Of a stretch of 20,023 bases of DNA, positions 1 through 8,293 are shown in pieces; the stretch's first letter is position 1, and each line of letters opens with the position of its first letter. The notes under the pieces were generated by a model. The model saw only the letters and a list, made by a program, of their open reading frames with translations. It was not told the DNA's origin and searched no databases. Source of the stretch: Ignavibacteriales bacterium UBA6490 (GTDB taxonomy: Bacteria > Bacteroidota > Ignavibacteria > Ignavibacteriales > Ignavibacteriaceae). Location of the stretch: NCBI GenBank assembly GCA_002435365.1, contig DJMM01000004.1:1-20023 (forward strand). Reading direction: 5' to 3'. The position numbers were made by a program, and so were the translations under genes.

Positions 1-186
1 GTGCTTGATGCAGATGCTTTCCAGGCATTTAAAGAAACTGATCTGTTTAATAAAAAAGTGGCGGAATCTTTCCGCGGGAATATTCTTTCCAAAGGAGGTA
101 CCGAGGATCCCATGGTGCTTTACCGGAAATTCAGGGGCAAGGATCCTTCGATCGAGCCGCTGCTTAAAAGGAGAGGATTGCTTTAG
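1..186 (+). CDS. M3 family peptidase, Dcp-like (3' end only)
   Basis: Only the last 61 codons are visible; the window cuts the gene, so the GTG at base 1 is an internal valine and not a start. The tail, with GTEDPMVLYRKFRGKDPSIE followed by a closing LLKRRGLL, resembles the C-terminus of peptidyl-dipeptidase Dcp and oligopeptidase A, where a SEDLERLYRQWRGK-type segment is followed by a short RGL end. Enzymes of this family are zinc peptidases that remove dipeptides or cut short peptides in the cytoplasm or periplasm. The zinc-binding HExxH motif lies outside the window, so activity cannot be judged. The gene converges on the methyltransferase gene, with an imperfect inverted repeat between them. 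The family call is good; Dcp versus another M3 subgroup is inferred. Confidence 0.8.
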   Translation: MLDADAFQAFKETDLFNKKVAESFRGNILSKGGTEDPMVLYRKFRGKDPSIEPLLKRRGLL

Positions 187-195
187 AAGTCTGTC

Positions 196-286
196 ATTCA
201 ATTGTCATACGGTGGTCAGGTTTAGTCATACAATTGCAGTAGAATATTTTATGAGACTCAGCAAGCCCACCGGTTGGCAATTGAAT
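196..286. terminator. Long-loop imperfect inverted repeat between convergent genes
   Basis: Bases 196-215 can pair with 267-286. Of 20 positions 17 are Watson-Crick, one is G-T and two are mismatched; the loop is 51 bases. It sits between the ends of the M3 peptidase gene and the methyltransferase gene, and its right arm overlaps the methyltransferase stop codon. The loop carries a second copy of GTCATAC (204-210 and 225-231) and a third CAATTG (231-236). The position suggests a shared terminator, but there is no clear T-run, so that role is inferred. Confidence 0.4.
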
Positions 287-1020
287 TATTTTATGCAGAC
301 TGCATAGATCATCCCGGCATTTTTATTTTTGAGATTAAGGATTTCACCCGATGTTTTTAATTCTCTAATCTCAAACCCGGCATTAGTGAGCATCGAGATA
401 ATTTCGTCTTTCCTGAACCAGTAATTTACCGGTTGATTTTTCAGGAAAAACTTCCAATTTATTTTATGATTTATTATAAGCCATGGTAACTGCTGGGGAG
501 ACAATTCATCACCCTGAAAGAGTCTTATAATTTTCAAAAAGAAACTTAAATACCTGTTTCTCCTTTTCCCATTATAATAAAGAAATGAAAATATAGCTGT
601 TCCGTCCGGCGCGGTGACTCTGTAGCTCTCGTCAATGGCTTTTTGTATGGAATGATGCGGTATAAAGCTGATCACCTGCTGAAGATATATAGTGTAAAAA
701 AACTTATCATTATCAAACTTCGAAAGATCCACAGCATCTCCCTGCAGGAAATGAATACCGGAATTGTTCAGCCCGGCAGTTATTTTAGCGTATTCGATCA
801 TCTCCGGGATATAATCAAAGCCCCATATATTTTTGAAACCTAATTTTTCGATATTAAATGCGATTCTTCCCCCTCCGGTACCTGCTTCGATAACATTCCT
901 GCTTTTGTCTGTTAAATATTTTTCTATCAGGTATCTTTCTGCGGGTATAAGATTTTCATTTGCTCTTTTCCGCCAGTTATCCAGTTCCAGTGTTGAATAG
1001 ACTTCCTTATTCGAATCCAT
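286..1020 (-). CDS. Class I SAM-dependent methyltransferase
   Basis: The 244-residue protein has the Rossmann-type AdoMet-binding signature. Motif I is VIEAGTGGGRIA at residues 43-54, the acidic residue after strand 2 is D69 in WGFDY, and GDAVDL at 94-99 fits the adenine-contacting loop. Residues 108-150 match the usual strand 4 and 5 region (YTIYLQQVISFI, then TAPDGTAIFSF). No signal peptide or membrane span is seen, so it is probably cytosolic. The substrate cannot be told: the C-terminal half (150-244) is lysine- and aromatic-rich and matches no subfamily I recognise. The ATG at 1018-1020 is the first in frame and has only a weak purine-rich stretch upstream. The gene stands alone between a convergent peptidase and a divergent protease, so context gives no pathway. 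Confidence 0.85.
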   Translation of the reverse strand: MDSNKEVYSTLELDNWRKRANENLIPAERYLIEKYLTDKSRNVIEAGTGGGRIAFNIEKLGFKNIWGFDYIPEMIEYAKITAGLNNSGIHFLQGDAVDLSKFDNDKFFYTIYLQQVISFIPHHSIQKAIDESYRVTAPDGTAIFSFLYYNGKRRNRYLSFFLKIIRLFQGDELSPQQLPWLIINHKINWKFFLKNQPVNYWFRKDEIISMLTNAGFEIRELKTSGEILNLKNKNAGMIYAVCIK

Positions 1021-1359
1021 AAATTTCTTTTTAACTTGATGATAAAAAATAAAATAAAAACACCAATATCTAAAATAAAATTCATTTAGATATTAGAACT
1101 TTGAGCCAGGCAATAATTTATAATTTTTGCTTTTCCCCCGTTCATTATTTAGTTTTATGCAGGTATATGTTTAATCTTTTTTATGAACTGAAAATTATGA
1201 ACGAACTGAACAGGCACCTAAGTATTACCTTCCGAATAGACCTATGATAATTAAGCAATATTTTGTTTTCTTTTAATTATAACTGAATGTAAATGTGTTG
1301 ATGTCTCTCTCCCGGGATTACTCAGCAATATATATATGAACTAATTTATTGGTGAAAAA
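1021..1359. other. AT-rich divergent intergenic region
   Basis: These 339 bases separate the methyltransferase (leftward) from the C25 protease (rightward) and must hold both promoters. I see one perfect inverted repeat (1065-1094) and a short direct repeat: TTATGAAC at 1181-1188 and 1195-1202, with GAACTGAA at 1185-1192 and 1203-1210. I see no convincing -35/-10 pair, no RNA gene and no supported small ORF. Confidence 0.5.
1065..1094. repeat. Perfect 10-bp inverted repeat
   Basis: AATATCTAAA at 1065-1074 is repeated inverted as TTTAGATATT at 1085-1094, with a 10-base spacer. The centres of the arms are about two helical turns apart, which would suit a dimeric regulator. It starts 45 bases upstream of the methyltransferase start codon, so an operator for that gene is possible. 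A weak AT-rich hairpin is the alternative. Confidence 0.45.
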
Positions 1360-4300
1360 ATGAAAATAATCTTTACAACTGCCCTCATCATCATTTTTGT
1401 TTTTTTTGATTTCAGCGTAGGTCAGCAAGCTTCAGGTTTTCGCGTTCAGGTTTTAAATACTACCGCCTCAAGCACAACTCTTGAGTATATTGTTGACGGC
1501 TATAGTCAGAAAGAAATTGATATTTCAGGTTCAAAATACCTGTTATATGAGATTCCGGGCATGATCTGGCTAATGGATAAAGGTTATCCGCAGCTTCCGT
1601 CAGTGAATAACAGTATCATAATCCCGGATATGGCTGGAATGAATTTCAGGATTCTTGATGAAGAATACCAATTAATTAGTACCGGCCCGGTAATGCCCTC
1701 AAAAGGTCATTTCACCAGAGATATAAATCCCAATACGGTTCCATTTATATTCTCGGATATTTATCAGGACAATACATGGTACCCGGGTAACAATATAGCT
1801 CTTAACTCACCCTATATTGTAAGGGATTTGCGAGGACAGACTGTGCAGTTCAATCCGATGCAGTATAATCCGGTTCTGGGACAGATTAAAATTTGCACCC
1901 GGATTGTTGTGGAAATATTTGCCGACAATTCGGTTACTGCCGTTAATCCTTTTATAAGGGCAGGACAACTGCGCGGAGTAAGTAAAGATTTTGACGAAAT
2001 TTATGAAACTCTTTTCCTTAATTATGGAAAAGAGTATTATGATTATATCCCCATACCCGAACCAGGCAGGTTGCTGATTATATATCCGACAGCTTTTGCG
2101 GCCAATATAGTTCCGTTCTATAACTGGAAAGTTGCGAAGGGAATTCCAACTCTTCTTGCAGAATATCCGACACAAACAGGCACCGGCTCCGATGCGATTA
2201 AATCATATATTCAAAATCTTTATAATTCGCCCGATGGTCTTACCTATATCATTCTTGTCGGCGAATCTAATCAGATCCCGACTTTGTATGGACTATTTGA
2301 GGGAGCTCCCTCGGATCCTTGTTATGTAAAACTTGCCGGAAGCGATGCATACCCCGATGCTTATATTTCAAGAATATCACCCTCTTCTCCGGCTAACCTT
2401 GATTATGTTTTGTGGAAGCTTATTAAGTATGAAAAATATCCGGATACCGGAGTGAACGGCACCTGGTATCTTAAGGGAACCGGTGTGGCAAGTAACGAAG
2501 GATCCCCGCCTGACTGGCACTATACCGATACTTTGCGTGCCATGCTTATGAATAATATGTATTTTACTCAGGTTGACCGTATCTATGATCCCGGAGCTGC
2601 ATCATCGACTGTGTCAGCGGCTCTTAATGAAGGAAGAAGTATTTTAAATTATATCGGTCATGGCTCCGGAACATCCTGGGGCACTACGGGATTCAGCAAC
2701 TCCGCAATTCATGCGCTTACAAACGGGTATAAAAATCCTTTTATCTTCGACGTAGCTTGTCTGAATGGTAATTTTACTGCAACTGAATGTATGGAAGAAG
2801 CATGGATAAGAGCAGGAGATTCAATTAACGCAAAGGGAGCAATCGCAGCTTATGGTTCATCCACAAATGCAAGCTGGGTACCGCCCCTGGATATGCAGTA
2901 TCATTCTATGTATCTGTTGACTACAAGACAAAGACAGACCGTCGGAGGGGTCTGTTTCAACGGCCTTATGAAAGGAATGGATCTGTGGGGAGGAAGCTCC
3001 GGTGAAGGATTAAAGATGATGGAACAGTATAATATCTTCGGGGATTGTACCACAATGCTTACGTTCGGTATGATACCTGATTCCACTGCACCTGAACAGA
3101 TCACTGATCTGGCGGCAGCTGATCCGACATCGAATTCTGTTAAGGTAGGATGGACTTCACCTTTTGATTCCTCACTTGGCGGAGTTGTTAGCTACGATCT
3201 CCGTCATTCGACAACACCTATCACAAGTGAACTTGAATTTAATGCTGCTGCTTCAGTTATCATACCGGGAGGTCCTGATTCAGCTGGCGTAGTCAAATCA
3301 TTTACTCTTAATAACCTTAACTTCAACACACTTTATTATTTTGCTGTTAAATCAAAAGACATCTGGGGCAATACATCCGTGATGTCCAATGTTACTTCTT
3401 TAATCTCACTGCATGCCCCGCTGATATCAGTAACACCAGATTCACTTTATTCTCTTATTCAGCCTGATACAACAGGCTGCGATACAATTTTTATTTCGAA
3501 CACTTCACCGGAAAGCTCGACACTCGATTATTCCGTTGAGCTTGCCAATAATGTGTTTCCCAATAAGCTTAGAGTTTCTGCTGTACCGTTAAGTGAAACT
3601 GCGGCTTATAATGAAGTCAAACTTTATACGAAGGAGAATCCTGATGACTCACCGGGATTAAGCATGCTGGGAAGCGGCGGTCCGGATTTATTTGGTTATG
3701 AGTGGATTGACAGCAATGATCCGAATGGACCTCTGTATGTATGGAACGATATTGCCACCACCGGCACACTGGTTACGAACTGGGTTGCCACAAGCACATA
3801 TCCCGCTGTCGATGAAGGAAAAGCGGGACCATTCCAGCTTGGCTTTAATTTTAATTTCTACGGGTTGCCATATCCGCAAATATGGATCAGCGCCAACGGC
3901 TGGCTTAGCTTTACAGATTTTACGGATGCTGCGATGACAAACGGAACGATTCCTTCTGCCTCATCACCAAACGGTATTATTGCACCGTTATGGGATGATC
4001 TCGATGGAAAAACAACCGGAAAGGTTTATTATAAACAGGAATATAACCGGTTCATTATCCAGTTTGATAACTGGCCAGGGTATTCGAGCCTGACCGGTCC
4101 GTTCACTTTCCAGGTTATTCTATATAAGAATGGTAAGATATTGATTTATTATAAAATCATTTCCGGGAATTCAAATTCATGTACCGTCGGTATCGAAAAT
4201 CATAATGGAAATGACGGACTTCAGGTTGTAAGAAACGGGGCATATCTTAATAATAATCTTGCACTGCAGTTTTCAGCGGAACCGGACTGGCTGCAGCCTG

Positions 4301-5043
4301 ATATTCTCAGCGGCAGAATATATAATAATAACTCTGTTGCATTAAAGCTTACCTACGATACTGAAGGACTTGCCGTCGGTAATTATTCTATGGATTTTAT
4401 TATTCATTCCAATGACCCTCTAAATCCGGAAATCACTGTTCCGGTGTCTCTCCTGGTTACAAATGAAGTCCCGGTCGAGATGCTTGAAATTAAAGCCAGA
4501 AACAACAACAACGAGGTAATTATTGAATGGTCAACCAGAACTGAAACAAACAATAAAGGCTTTCTGGTTGAAAGGATTGAAAATAATAAGTGGCAGATTA
4601 TTTCTTTTGCAGCCGGAAAGGGAACAACCACCGAACCTGCCGATTACCTGTTTTCTGAGAAAGTAAATAAAGCAGGCAATTATAAGTACAGAATCAGCCA
4701 GGTTGACTTTAACGGCGAAATAAATTTCAGCCAGGAGTTAGAAGTTACAGTGACTGGACCGGATAGATTTAATCTTGGTCAGAATTATCCAAATCCCTTT
4801 AATCCTTCAACGACAATTAATTATGCCGTACCCGAACAGAGCATCATTAAGATATCGGTGTTTAATGTGCTGGGCGAGGAAACAGAAGTGCTGTTGAATA
4901 ATGTTGTGGAATCAGGATATTATACATTAAACTGGATTGCTTATGATCTCCCCTCCGGTATTTATATCCTTAGGCTTGAAGCAAGATCTGTGTCAGGGAA
5001 TAGGGAATATAGAAGTACAAGGAAGATGAATCTGGTTAAATAG
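1360..5043 (+). CDS. Secreted C25 (gingipain-like) cysteine protease with T9SS sorting domain
   Basis: The 1227-residue protein starts with a signal peptide (about 1-22, hydrophobic core ALIIIFVFF) and a propeptide-like region. A C25 catalytic domain follows (about 235-570). The catalytic dyad reads as His434 in NYIGHGSG and Cys467 in DVACLNGNF; the 33-residue spacing equals that of gingipains RgpB (H211/C244) and Kgp (H444/C477). After it come an FnIII-like module (about 578-680), a linker, a beta-sandwich with IAPLWDDLDG that loosely resembles nidogen-type domains (about 778-970), a segment with SNDPLNPE (1017-1024), a second Fn-like module (from 1038) and a T9SS type A sorting domain (about 1135-1227, NYPNPFNP at 1142-1149). 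It is therefore probably exported by T9SS and held at or released from the cell surface. Arg versus Lys specificity cannot be read. The start has no Shine-Dalgarno site, but the signal peptide follows directly. Confidence 0.92.
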   Translation: MKIIFTTALIIIFVFFDFSVGQQASGFRVQVLNTTASSTTLEYIVDGYSQKEIDISGSKYLLYEIPGMIWLMDKGYPQLPSVNNSIIIPDMAGMNFRILDEEYQLISTGPVMPSKGHFTRDINPNTVPFIFSDIYQDNTWYPGNNIALNSPYIVRDLRGQTVQFNPMQYNPVLGQIKICTRIVVEIFADNSVTAVNPFIRAGQLRGVSKDFDEIYETLFLNYGKEYYDYIPIPEPGRLLIIYPTAFAANIVPFYNWKVAKGIPTLLAEYPTQTGTGSDAIKSYIQNLYNSPDGLTYIILVGESNQIPTLYGLFEGAPSDPCYVKLAGSDAYPDAYISRISPSSPANLDYVLWKLIKYEKYPDTGVNGTWYLKGTGVASNEGSPPDWHYTDTLRAMLMNNMYFTQVDRIYDPGAASSTVSAALNEGRSILNYIGHGSGTSWGTTGFSNSAIHALTNGYKNPFIFDVACLNGNFTATECMEEAWIRAGDSINAKGAIAAYGSSTNASWVPPLDMQYHSMYLLTTRQRQTVGGVCFNGLMKGMDLWGGSSGEGLKMMEQYNIFGDCTTMLTFGMIPDSTAPEQITDLAAADPTSNSVKVGWTSPFDSSLGGVVSYDLRHSTTPITSELEFNAAASVIIPGGPDSAGVVKSFTLNNLNFNTLYYFAVKSKDIWGNTSVMSNVTSLISLHAPLISVTPDSLYSLIQPDTTGCDTIFISNTSPESSTLDYSVELANNVFPNKLRVSAVPLSETAAYNEVKLYTKENPDDSPGLSMLGSGGPDLFGYEWIDSNDPNGPLYVWNDIATTGTLVTNWVATSTYPAVDEGKAGPFQLGFNFNFYGLPYPQIWISANGWLSFTDFTDAAMTNGTIPSASSPNGIIAPLWDDLDGKTTGKVYYKQEYNRFIIQFDNWPGYSSLTGPFTFQVILYKNGKILIYYKIISGNSNSCTVGIENHNGNDGLQVVRNGAYLNNNLALQFSAEPDWLQPDILSGRIYNNNSVALKLTYDTEGLAVGNYSMDFIIHSNDPLNPEITVPVSLLVTNEVPVEMLEIKARNNNNEVIIEWSTRTETNNKGFLVERIENNKWQIISFAAGKGTTTEPADYLFSEKVNKAGNYKYRISQVDFNGEINFSQELEVTVTGPDRFNLGQNYPNPFNPSTTINYAVPEQSIIKISVFNVLGEETEVLLNNVVESGYYTLNWIAYDLPSGIYILRLEARSVSGNREYRSTRKMNLVK

Positions 5044-5067
5044 CCAGGGCAGACCGGTAATTTCAAT

Positions 5068-5115
5068 AACGGCCGCATCTATTTATCAGCTAACTGGTAA
5101 TATGATGCGGCCGTT
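5068..5115. terminator. Strong bidirectional hairpin terminator
   Basis: AACGGCCGCATC (5068-5079) pairs perfectly with GATGCGGCCGTT (5104-5115). Inside, TTATCAG (5083-5089) pairs with CTGGTAA (5094-5100) with one G-T pair, leaving a CTAA tip and a 3x3 internal loop. It lies 25 bases after the C25 stop and 22 bases beyond the end of the convergent M64 gene, so it can serve both. The T-tracts on either side are poor (CTTTAATATTT on the plus side), so it may act mainly as a barrier and mRNA 3'-end stabiliser. Confidence 0.75.
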
Positions 5116-5137
5116 CTTTAATATTTATTAATCCCGG

Positions 5138-6601
5138 TTATTCTGTATAGTGCTTAATGACCTCTGCAACCCTTGACTCGCAAACATTGCAGAATGGCTT
5201 ACTGCCCTTTGAAAACATCAGGCAGTCAAGCATCGGCCTGTACATTCCTTTTGAAGAATATCCGGCTCCTTCGAACGCTCCAGTTTTGCCGTAATACTTA
5301 CTCTTTTTCAGATATGAATCAACTTCCCGGCTGTGTAGTTTATCCATTTCATTGTACTCTTCCTGCAGTTTGTTTATTTGATCCTGGGGCGCCTTGCTTC
5401 TTTTAAGCTCAGCAATCTTTTTATTCATTTCTCTTCTCTTCGACTGCCAGGCAAGATCCATTTTGTCGTAGTCTTCTTTTTCCCAGGGTGTCGGAATTTC
5501 AATTCCGGGAGATAGGAAACTTTTCCATTTAATGTTTTCCTTGTCCATTAAATAAGTAATGTTCGGTTCAACAGGCTCCACTCCCTTTGGATAAAATTCA
5601 TTATAAGCCACGTCCGAAGTATAATATTCATCAGCCAGGCCTCCGAATGAATGTCCGAATTCATGAAGGAATATATAATCGCTGAATTGGTTATCTGAAA
5701 CGAAGGTACAGTAGAAATTATAAATTCCGCCGCCACCGTATCGGGGAGTATTTACCATTATGTAAATTGCGTCATACGGTACGTGGGCTGCAGCATCTCT
5801 CATCGATTTATTATCTTCAGTTAAAAGATAGCGCTCCGAACCAAGCGAATAGAATGTGGAATTCAAAGCTGTGTTTTTATATATCCCGGCACCCGGTTCG
5901 TCTGTTCCGCTTTCTTCGGAAAGCTTTAATACACCATAAATATTGAAGCTGTTTTTATATTTGTTAAAGGGCGCGTGACTGACAAGAAGATTTGCAAATC
6001 TCTTTAGATCCTTTTCGAATTTAGCAGTTTCTTTTTCAGTATATCCTTCGCCGAGGATAACAACATCAACTTTAGTATGGGGGTCACCGTTATAGATCTC
6101 CCTGTATACTTTTACGCTTTTATCAAGCACCTGCTCCCTGATAATAAAGTAATTGGCGGGATCAATTTCCGAGGAGAATATTTCATTCAATTTATTCTGC
6201 TTATCTCTTTTTTCAAGCGAGAATTTTACCTTATTCTTCGGAAAAGGAATAATGGCGGATTCGTGATACGATTTTTTTATTCCGTTTATGCCGTCATCAG
6301 ATGTCTGGTATTCTTTAAAATAACTGTCGAATCCCTTGGAATAAATCAGTTTGCCTGATGCCGCATCATAAATCTTGTAATAGTATGCACCGTTGTTGAA
6401 ATTATCGACCAGGTTTTTAAGGTTTCCTGCCCAAATGTCATATTGATACATCTGATCCAGGGTTACCAGTTCCATGGAAGCATCTCCGGTATGATGATAA
6501 TCTATCCTCAATGTTTTATCGATGAAGAAATCTTCGAAGTTAAAGTTTTGCTGTGCCATGGCTGTCATTAAAATTGTAAGAAAAAGTATTATGGTTTTCA
6601 T
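5138..6601 (-). CDS. Secreted M64 (IgA-type) metallopeptidase
   Basis: The 487-residue protein has a signal peptide (MKTIILFLTILMTAMAQ), an N-terminal beta-rich domain (about 20-165) as in the M64 N-terminal family, and the catalytic domain from VILGEGYTEKE (181-191). The zinc site is HEFGHSFGGLADEY at 313-326, an HExxH motif with E314 as the catalytic base. It is the hallmark of the M64 family, named for an IgA protease. Residues 375-433 are highly charged and probably helical or coiled-coil, an insertion before the conserved tail GAGYSSKGMYRPMLDCLM and the Cys cluster C460, C471 and C474, which could form disulfides. No T9SS tail is present, so it is probably periplasmic or exported by the general route. 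It lies 47 bases downstream of the Ntn hydrolase gene on the same strand and may be co-transcribed. The IgA link is only the family name; the natural substrate is unknown. Confidence 0.9.
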   Translation of the reverse strand: MKTIILFLTILMTAMAQQNFNFEDFFIDKTLRIDYHHTGDASMELVTLDQMYQYDIWAGNLKNLVDNFNNGAYYYKIYDAASGKLIYSKGFDSYFKEYQTSDDGINGIKKSYHESAIIPFPKNKVKFSLEKRDKQNKLNEIFSSEIDPANYFIIREQVLDKSVKVYREIYNGDPHTKVDVVILGEGYTEKETAKFEKDLKRFANLLVSHAPFNKYKNSFNIYGVLKLSEESGTDEPGAGIYKNTALNSTFYSLGSERYLLTEDNKSMRDAAAHVPYDAIYIMVNTPRYGGGGIYNFYCTFVSDNQFSDYIFLHEFGHSFGGLADEYYTSDVAYNEFYPKGVEPVEPNITYLMDKENIKWKSFLSPGIEIPTPWEKEDYDKMDLAWQSKRREMNKKIAELKRSKAPQDQINKLQEEYNEMDKLHSREVDSYLKKSKYYGKTGAFEGAGYSSKGMYRPMLDCLMFSKGSKPFCNVCESRVAEVIKHYTE

Positions 6602-6648
6602 TTTGCTAACGCTTTAAATAATGAAAAAATATGACTAAAATTATTAAA

Positions 6649-7881
6649 TTAATCTGCTCCTTCAAATTTTGAATTAATTTTCTTTATTACGGATGAATCT
6701 ATCCATTTGTAAAAATCTTTAATTTCCTTTTCATTTTTTCCCTTAATTCTCATCTTGTCCAGCAGGAATTTTGACAACAGCATGATTTCATCCTCGACCG
6801 GAATTAGTTTTTGCCGTACACCGGTATTGTCTCTGTTTAACAATTCAGCAAGATTCAGATAATTATCCTTTGCGTCATATTGCCCTGGAAAAACTTTGCT
6901 CTTTAATTTTAATGCCAGGTCACATAGCGGTGCATTCCCGCTTTCATCGGCAACAAGAATCTGCGGAAGTGTTCCGTCCTCCACAAGCCAGACCGGAATA
7001 ATCACCGATGTCAAAGGAAATCCAATTATGGACCACATTGTTGACATGGATGGATCTTCGTCCTTTTTTACTCCCTGAACAACTATTGCCGAAGCAGTAG
7101 AAGATCTGGGGATAAAATCCCTGAAAAACACATAGGCGGTATCAGTAATGGACTGAGGAAGCTGATTCATCAAATCCTGATGGGTTAATGAATGCGCCAG
7201 ACAACGGGGAACATCATTTATGAGAAAATTGGAGGAGATTTTACCGTTCCTGTACTGATCTGCGAAAAGAAGGCTTGCTGTTTCATATCTGATGTATCCG
7301 TAGCCCTTGTTTTCTGTACCTGAAAATGAAAAGTTGGTCCGTATCAGATACCCGTTCGGGGCAGTTTCAGGATCATTTACATCATATTTGGTATAGCTGA
7401 AGTTGTCAGTTTCATAATATGCCGCGCCGCCATCGGCATCGATTACTCCAAAATTCGCTTCCACTCCAAGTGGTTTTTCAAGCTCGTTAAGAAGATTTTC
7501 AAAATCCTGCAGGGTGGCGCATTTTGATAAGGCAAGCTTCATGATTATGCCTTCCATATCCGACAGTTTTGTGGTATCATTCTTTTTTAAGTTGTAGGAA
7601 GCAGAATTCATAATGCCGAATCCCTTTTCATTGAATCCGCACCAGACTTCAGAATTATTCTTATCCTTTGAGTTAACCAGTCCTATAAATTTATACCTTC
7701 CGTCAAAAAAGTAGGTGAGTCGGTTCTGTAAAGCGTCGGCATCTCGGTTTTTTAAGAGAAGAGGTCTGCCGTCGGTTGTTGCCTTTCCCGATACCACTGC
7801 AGTGGTACAGGGGAGCAGTGTCTGAACAGAAAGCAAAATCAGAAATATAATTATATTCGCACGGTACATTATTACTCTCAT
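6649..7881 (-). CDS. Secreted Ntn hydrolase, choloylglycine hydrolase / C45 acyltransferase type
   Basis: The 410-residue protein begins with a hydrophobic signal segment ending LLPC. The mature enzyme would start at Cys25 in CTTAVVSGKATTDGRPLLLK, followed by KNRD (44-47). This is the layout of linear-amide C-N hydrolases, in which the exposed N-terminal cysteine is the nucleophile. WCGFNEKGFGIMNSA (80-94) is the conserved strand that follows. Family members hydrolyse amides such as conjugated bile salts or N-acyl amines, or act as acyltransferases; which applies here cannot be told. The first ATG (7879-7881) gives four extra residues before a second ATG (7867-7869); both leave the signal segment intact. 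The residue before Cys25 is Pro, unlike a lipobox, so an Ntn nucleophile is preferred over a lipoprotein. It is upstream of, and probably in an operon with, the M64 peptidase. Confidence 0.82.
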   Translation of the reverse strand: MRVIMYRANIIIFLILLSVQTLLPCTTAVVSGKATTDGRPLLLKNRDADALQNRLTYFFDGRYKFIGLVNSKDKNNSEVWCGFNEKGFGIMNSASYNLKKNDTTKLSDMEGIIMKLALSKCATLQDFENLLNELEKPLGVEANFGVIDADGGAAYYETDNFSYTKYDVNDPETAPNGYLIRTNFSFSGTENKGYGYIRYETASLLFADQYRNGKISSNFLINDVPRCLAHSLTHQDLMNQLPQSITDTAYVFFRDFIPRSSTASAIVVQGVKKDEDPSMSTMWSIIGFPLTSVIIPVWLVEDGTLPQILVADESGNAPLCDLALKLKSKVFPGQYDAKDNYLNLAELLNRDNTGVRQKLIPVEDEIMLLSKFLLDKMRIKGKNEKEIKDFYKWIDSSVIKKINSKFEGAD

Positions 7882-7915
7882 AAAGTTATCAGAAAAATTT
7901 TCATTTTGAATATTA

Positions 7916-7945
7916 ATATTAGTTAAAATTTTTTAAAAATCGCAA
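7916..7945 (-). promoter_or_regulatory. Candidate promoter of the Ntn hydrolase-M64 unit
   Basis: On the minus strand TTGCGA (7940-7945) is followed after 18 bases by TAATAT (7916-7921), 35 bases upstream of the first ATG. The elements fit a generic sigma-70 pattern. The surroundings are AT-rich, so chance matches are likely. Confidence 0.35.
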
Positions 7946-8245
7946 AGCCTCGGTCTATTCCTGCTGAGACCATTTCTTTCAAAATAAATCAGAAATAAAA
8001 TAAAGGGTGTGCATAACCTTACAGGGACTTATTTATACTATTTATAATACAAATTACTTTTCTCACCTTAATATTTTGCATGTGTCTCAATTATCCCCTC
8101 ATCTTTAAATACATCAGCGGATAAAGGAGGATTTACAGGCAAAGTGCAGGTTTAGTCAAAATTTGAAAACAGAGCAGTATTTAAGTAAAATTTATAAAAA
8201 ATTGCTTGCCTTTTTCCATGAAGCTTGCGAGTTTTAGTTCTGAAT

Positions 8246-8274
8246 TTGATTATAGTCCCGTAAAATTTTATAAA
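8246..8274 (+). promoter_or_regulatory. Candidate promoter and RBS of the split membrane-protein gene
   Basis: TTGATT (8246-8251), a 17-base spacer, then TATAAA (8269-8274) make a good sigma-70-type promoter. It would start transcription near 8281, leaving a very short leader that holds AGGAG (8284-8288), five bases before the ATG. An intact promoter and ribosome site argue that the interrupted gene is still expressed or was inactivated recently. Confidence 0.5.
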
Positions 8275-8293
8275 ACATTTTTTAGGAGTTTTT

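Larger units (their letters stand above)
7882..8293. other. Divergent intergenic region
   Basis: These 412 bases lie between the leftward Ntn hydrolase gene and the rightward small membrane-protein gene. Besides candidate promoters at each end, I see a 5-bp hairpin (GGTCT at 7952-7956 with AGACC at 7967-7971, loop of 10). Little else stands out; the AT-rich runs are not specific. No ORF or RNA gene is supported here. Confidence 0.5.

Noticed and set aside
5..307. 100-codon plus-strand frame overlapping the M3 peptidase tail
   Set aside because: It runs out of frame through a recognisable peptidase C-terminus and an inverted repeat, and its product resembles no protein family.
1198..1248. 16-codon ORF in the gap before the C25 gene
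   Set aside because: Too short, with no ribosome site and no sign of selection; it cannot be supported.
1807..2175. 122-codon antisense frame inside the C25 protease gene
   Set aside because: The sense strand codes for a clear protease; the antisense product has no domain, signal or ribosome site.
3692..3937. 81-codon frame within the C25 protease gene
   Set aside because: A shifted shadow of the beta-sandwich domain; the main frame is uninterrupted.
7807..7809. Lipobox reading of LLPC in the Ntn hydrolase
   Set aside because: Proline before the cysteine does not fit signal peptidase II, while the following residues match the N-terminal nucleophile of the family.
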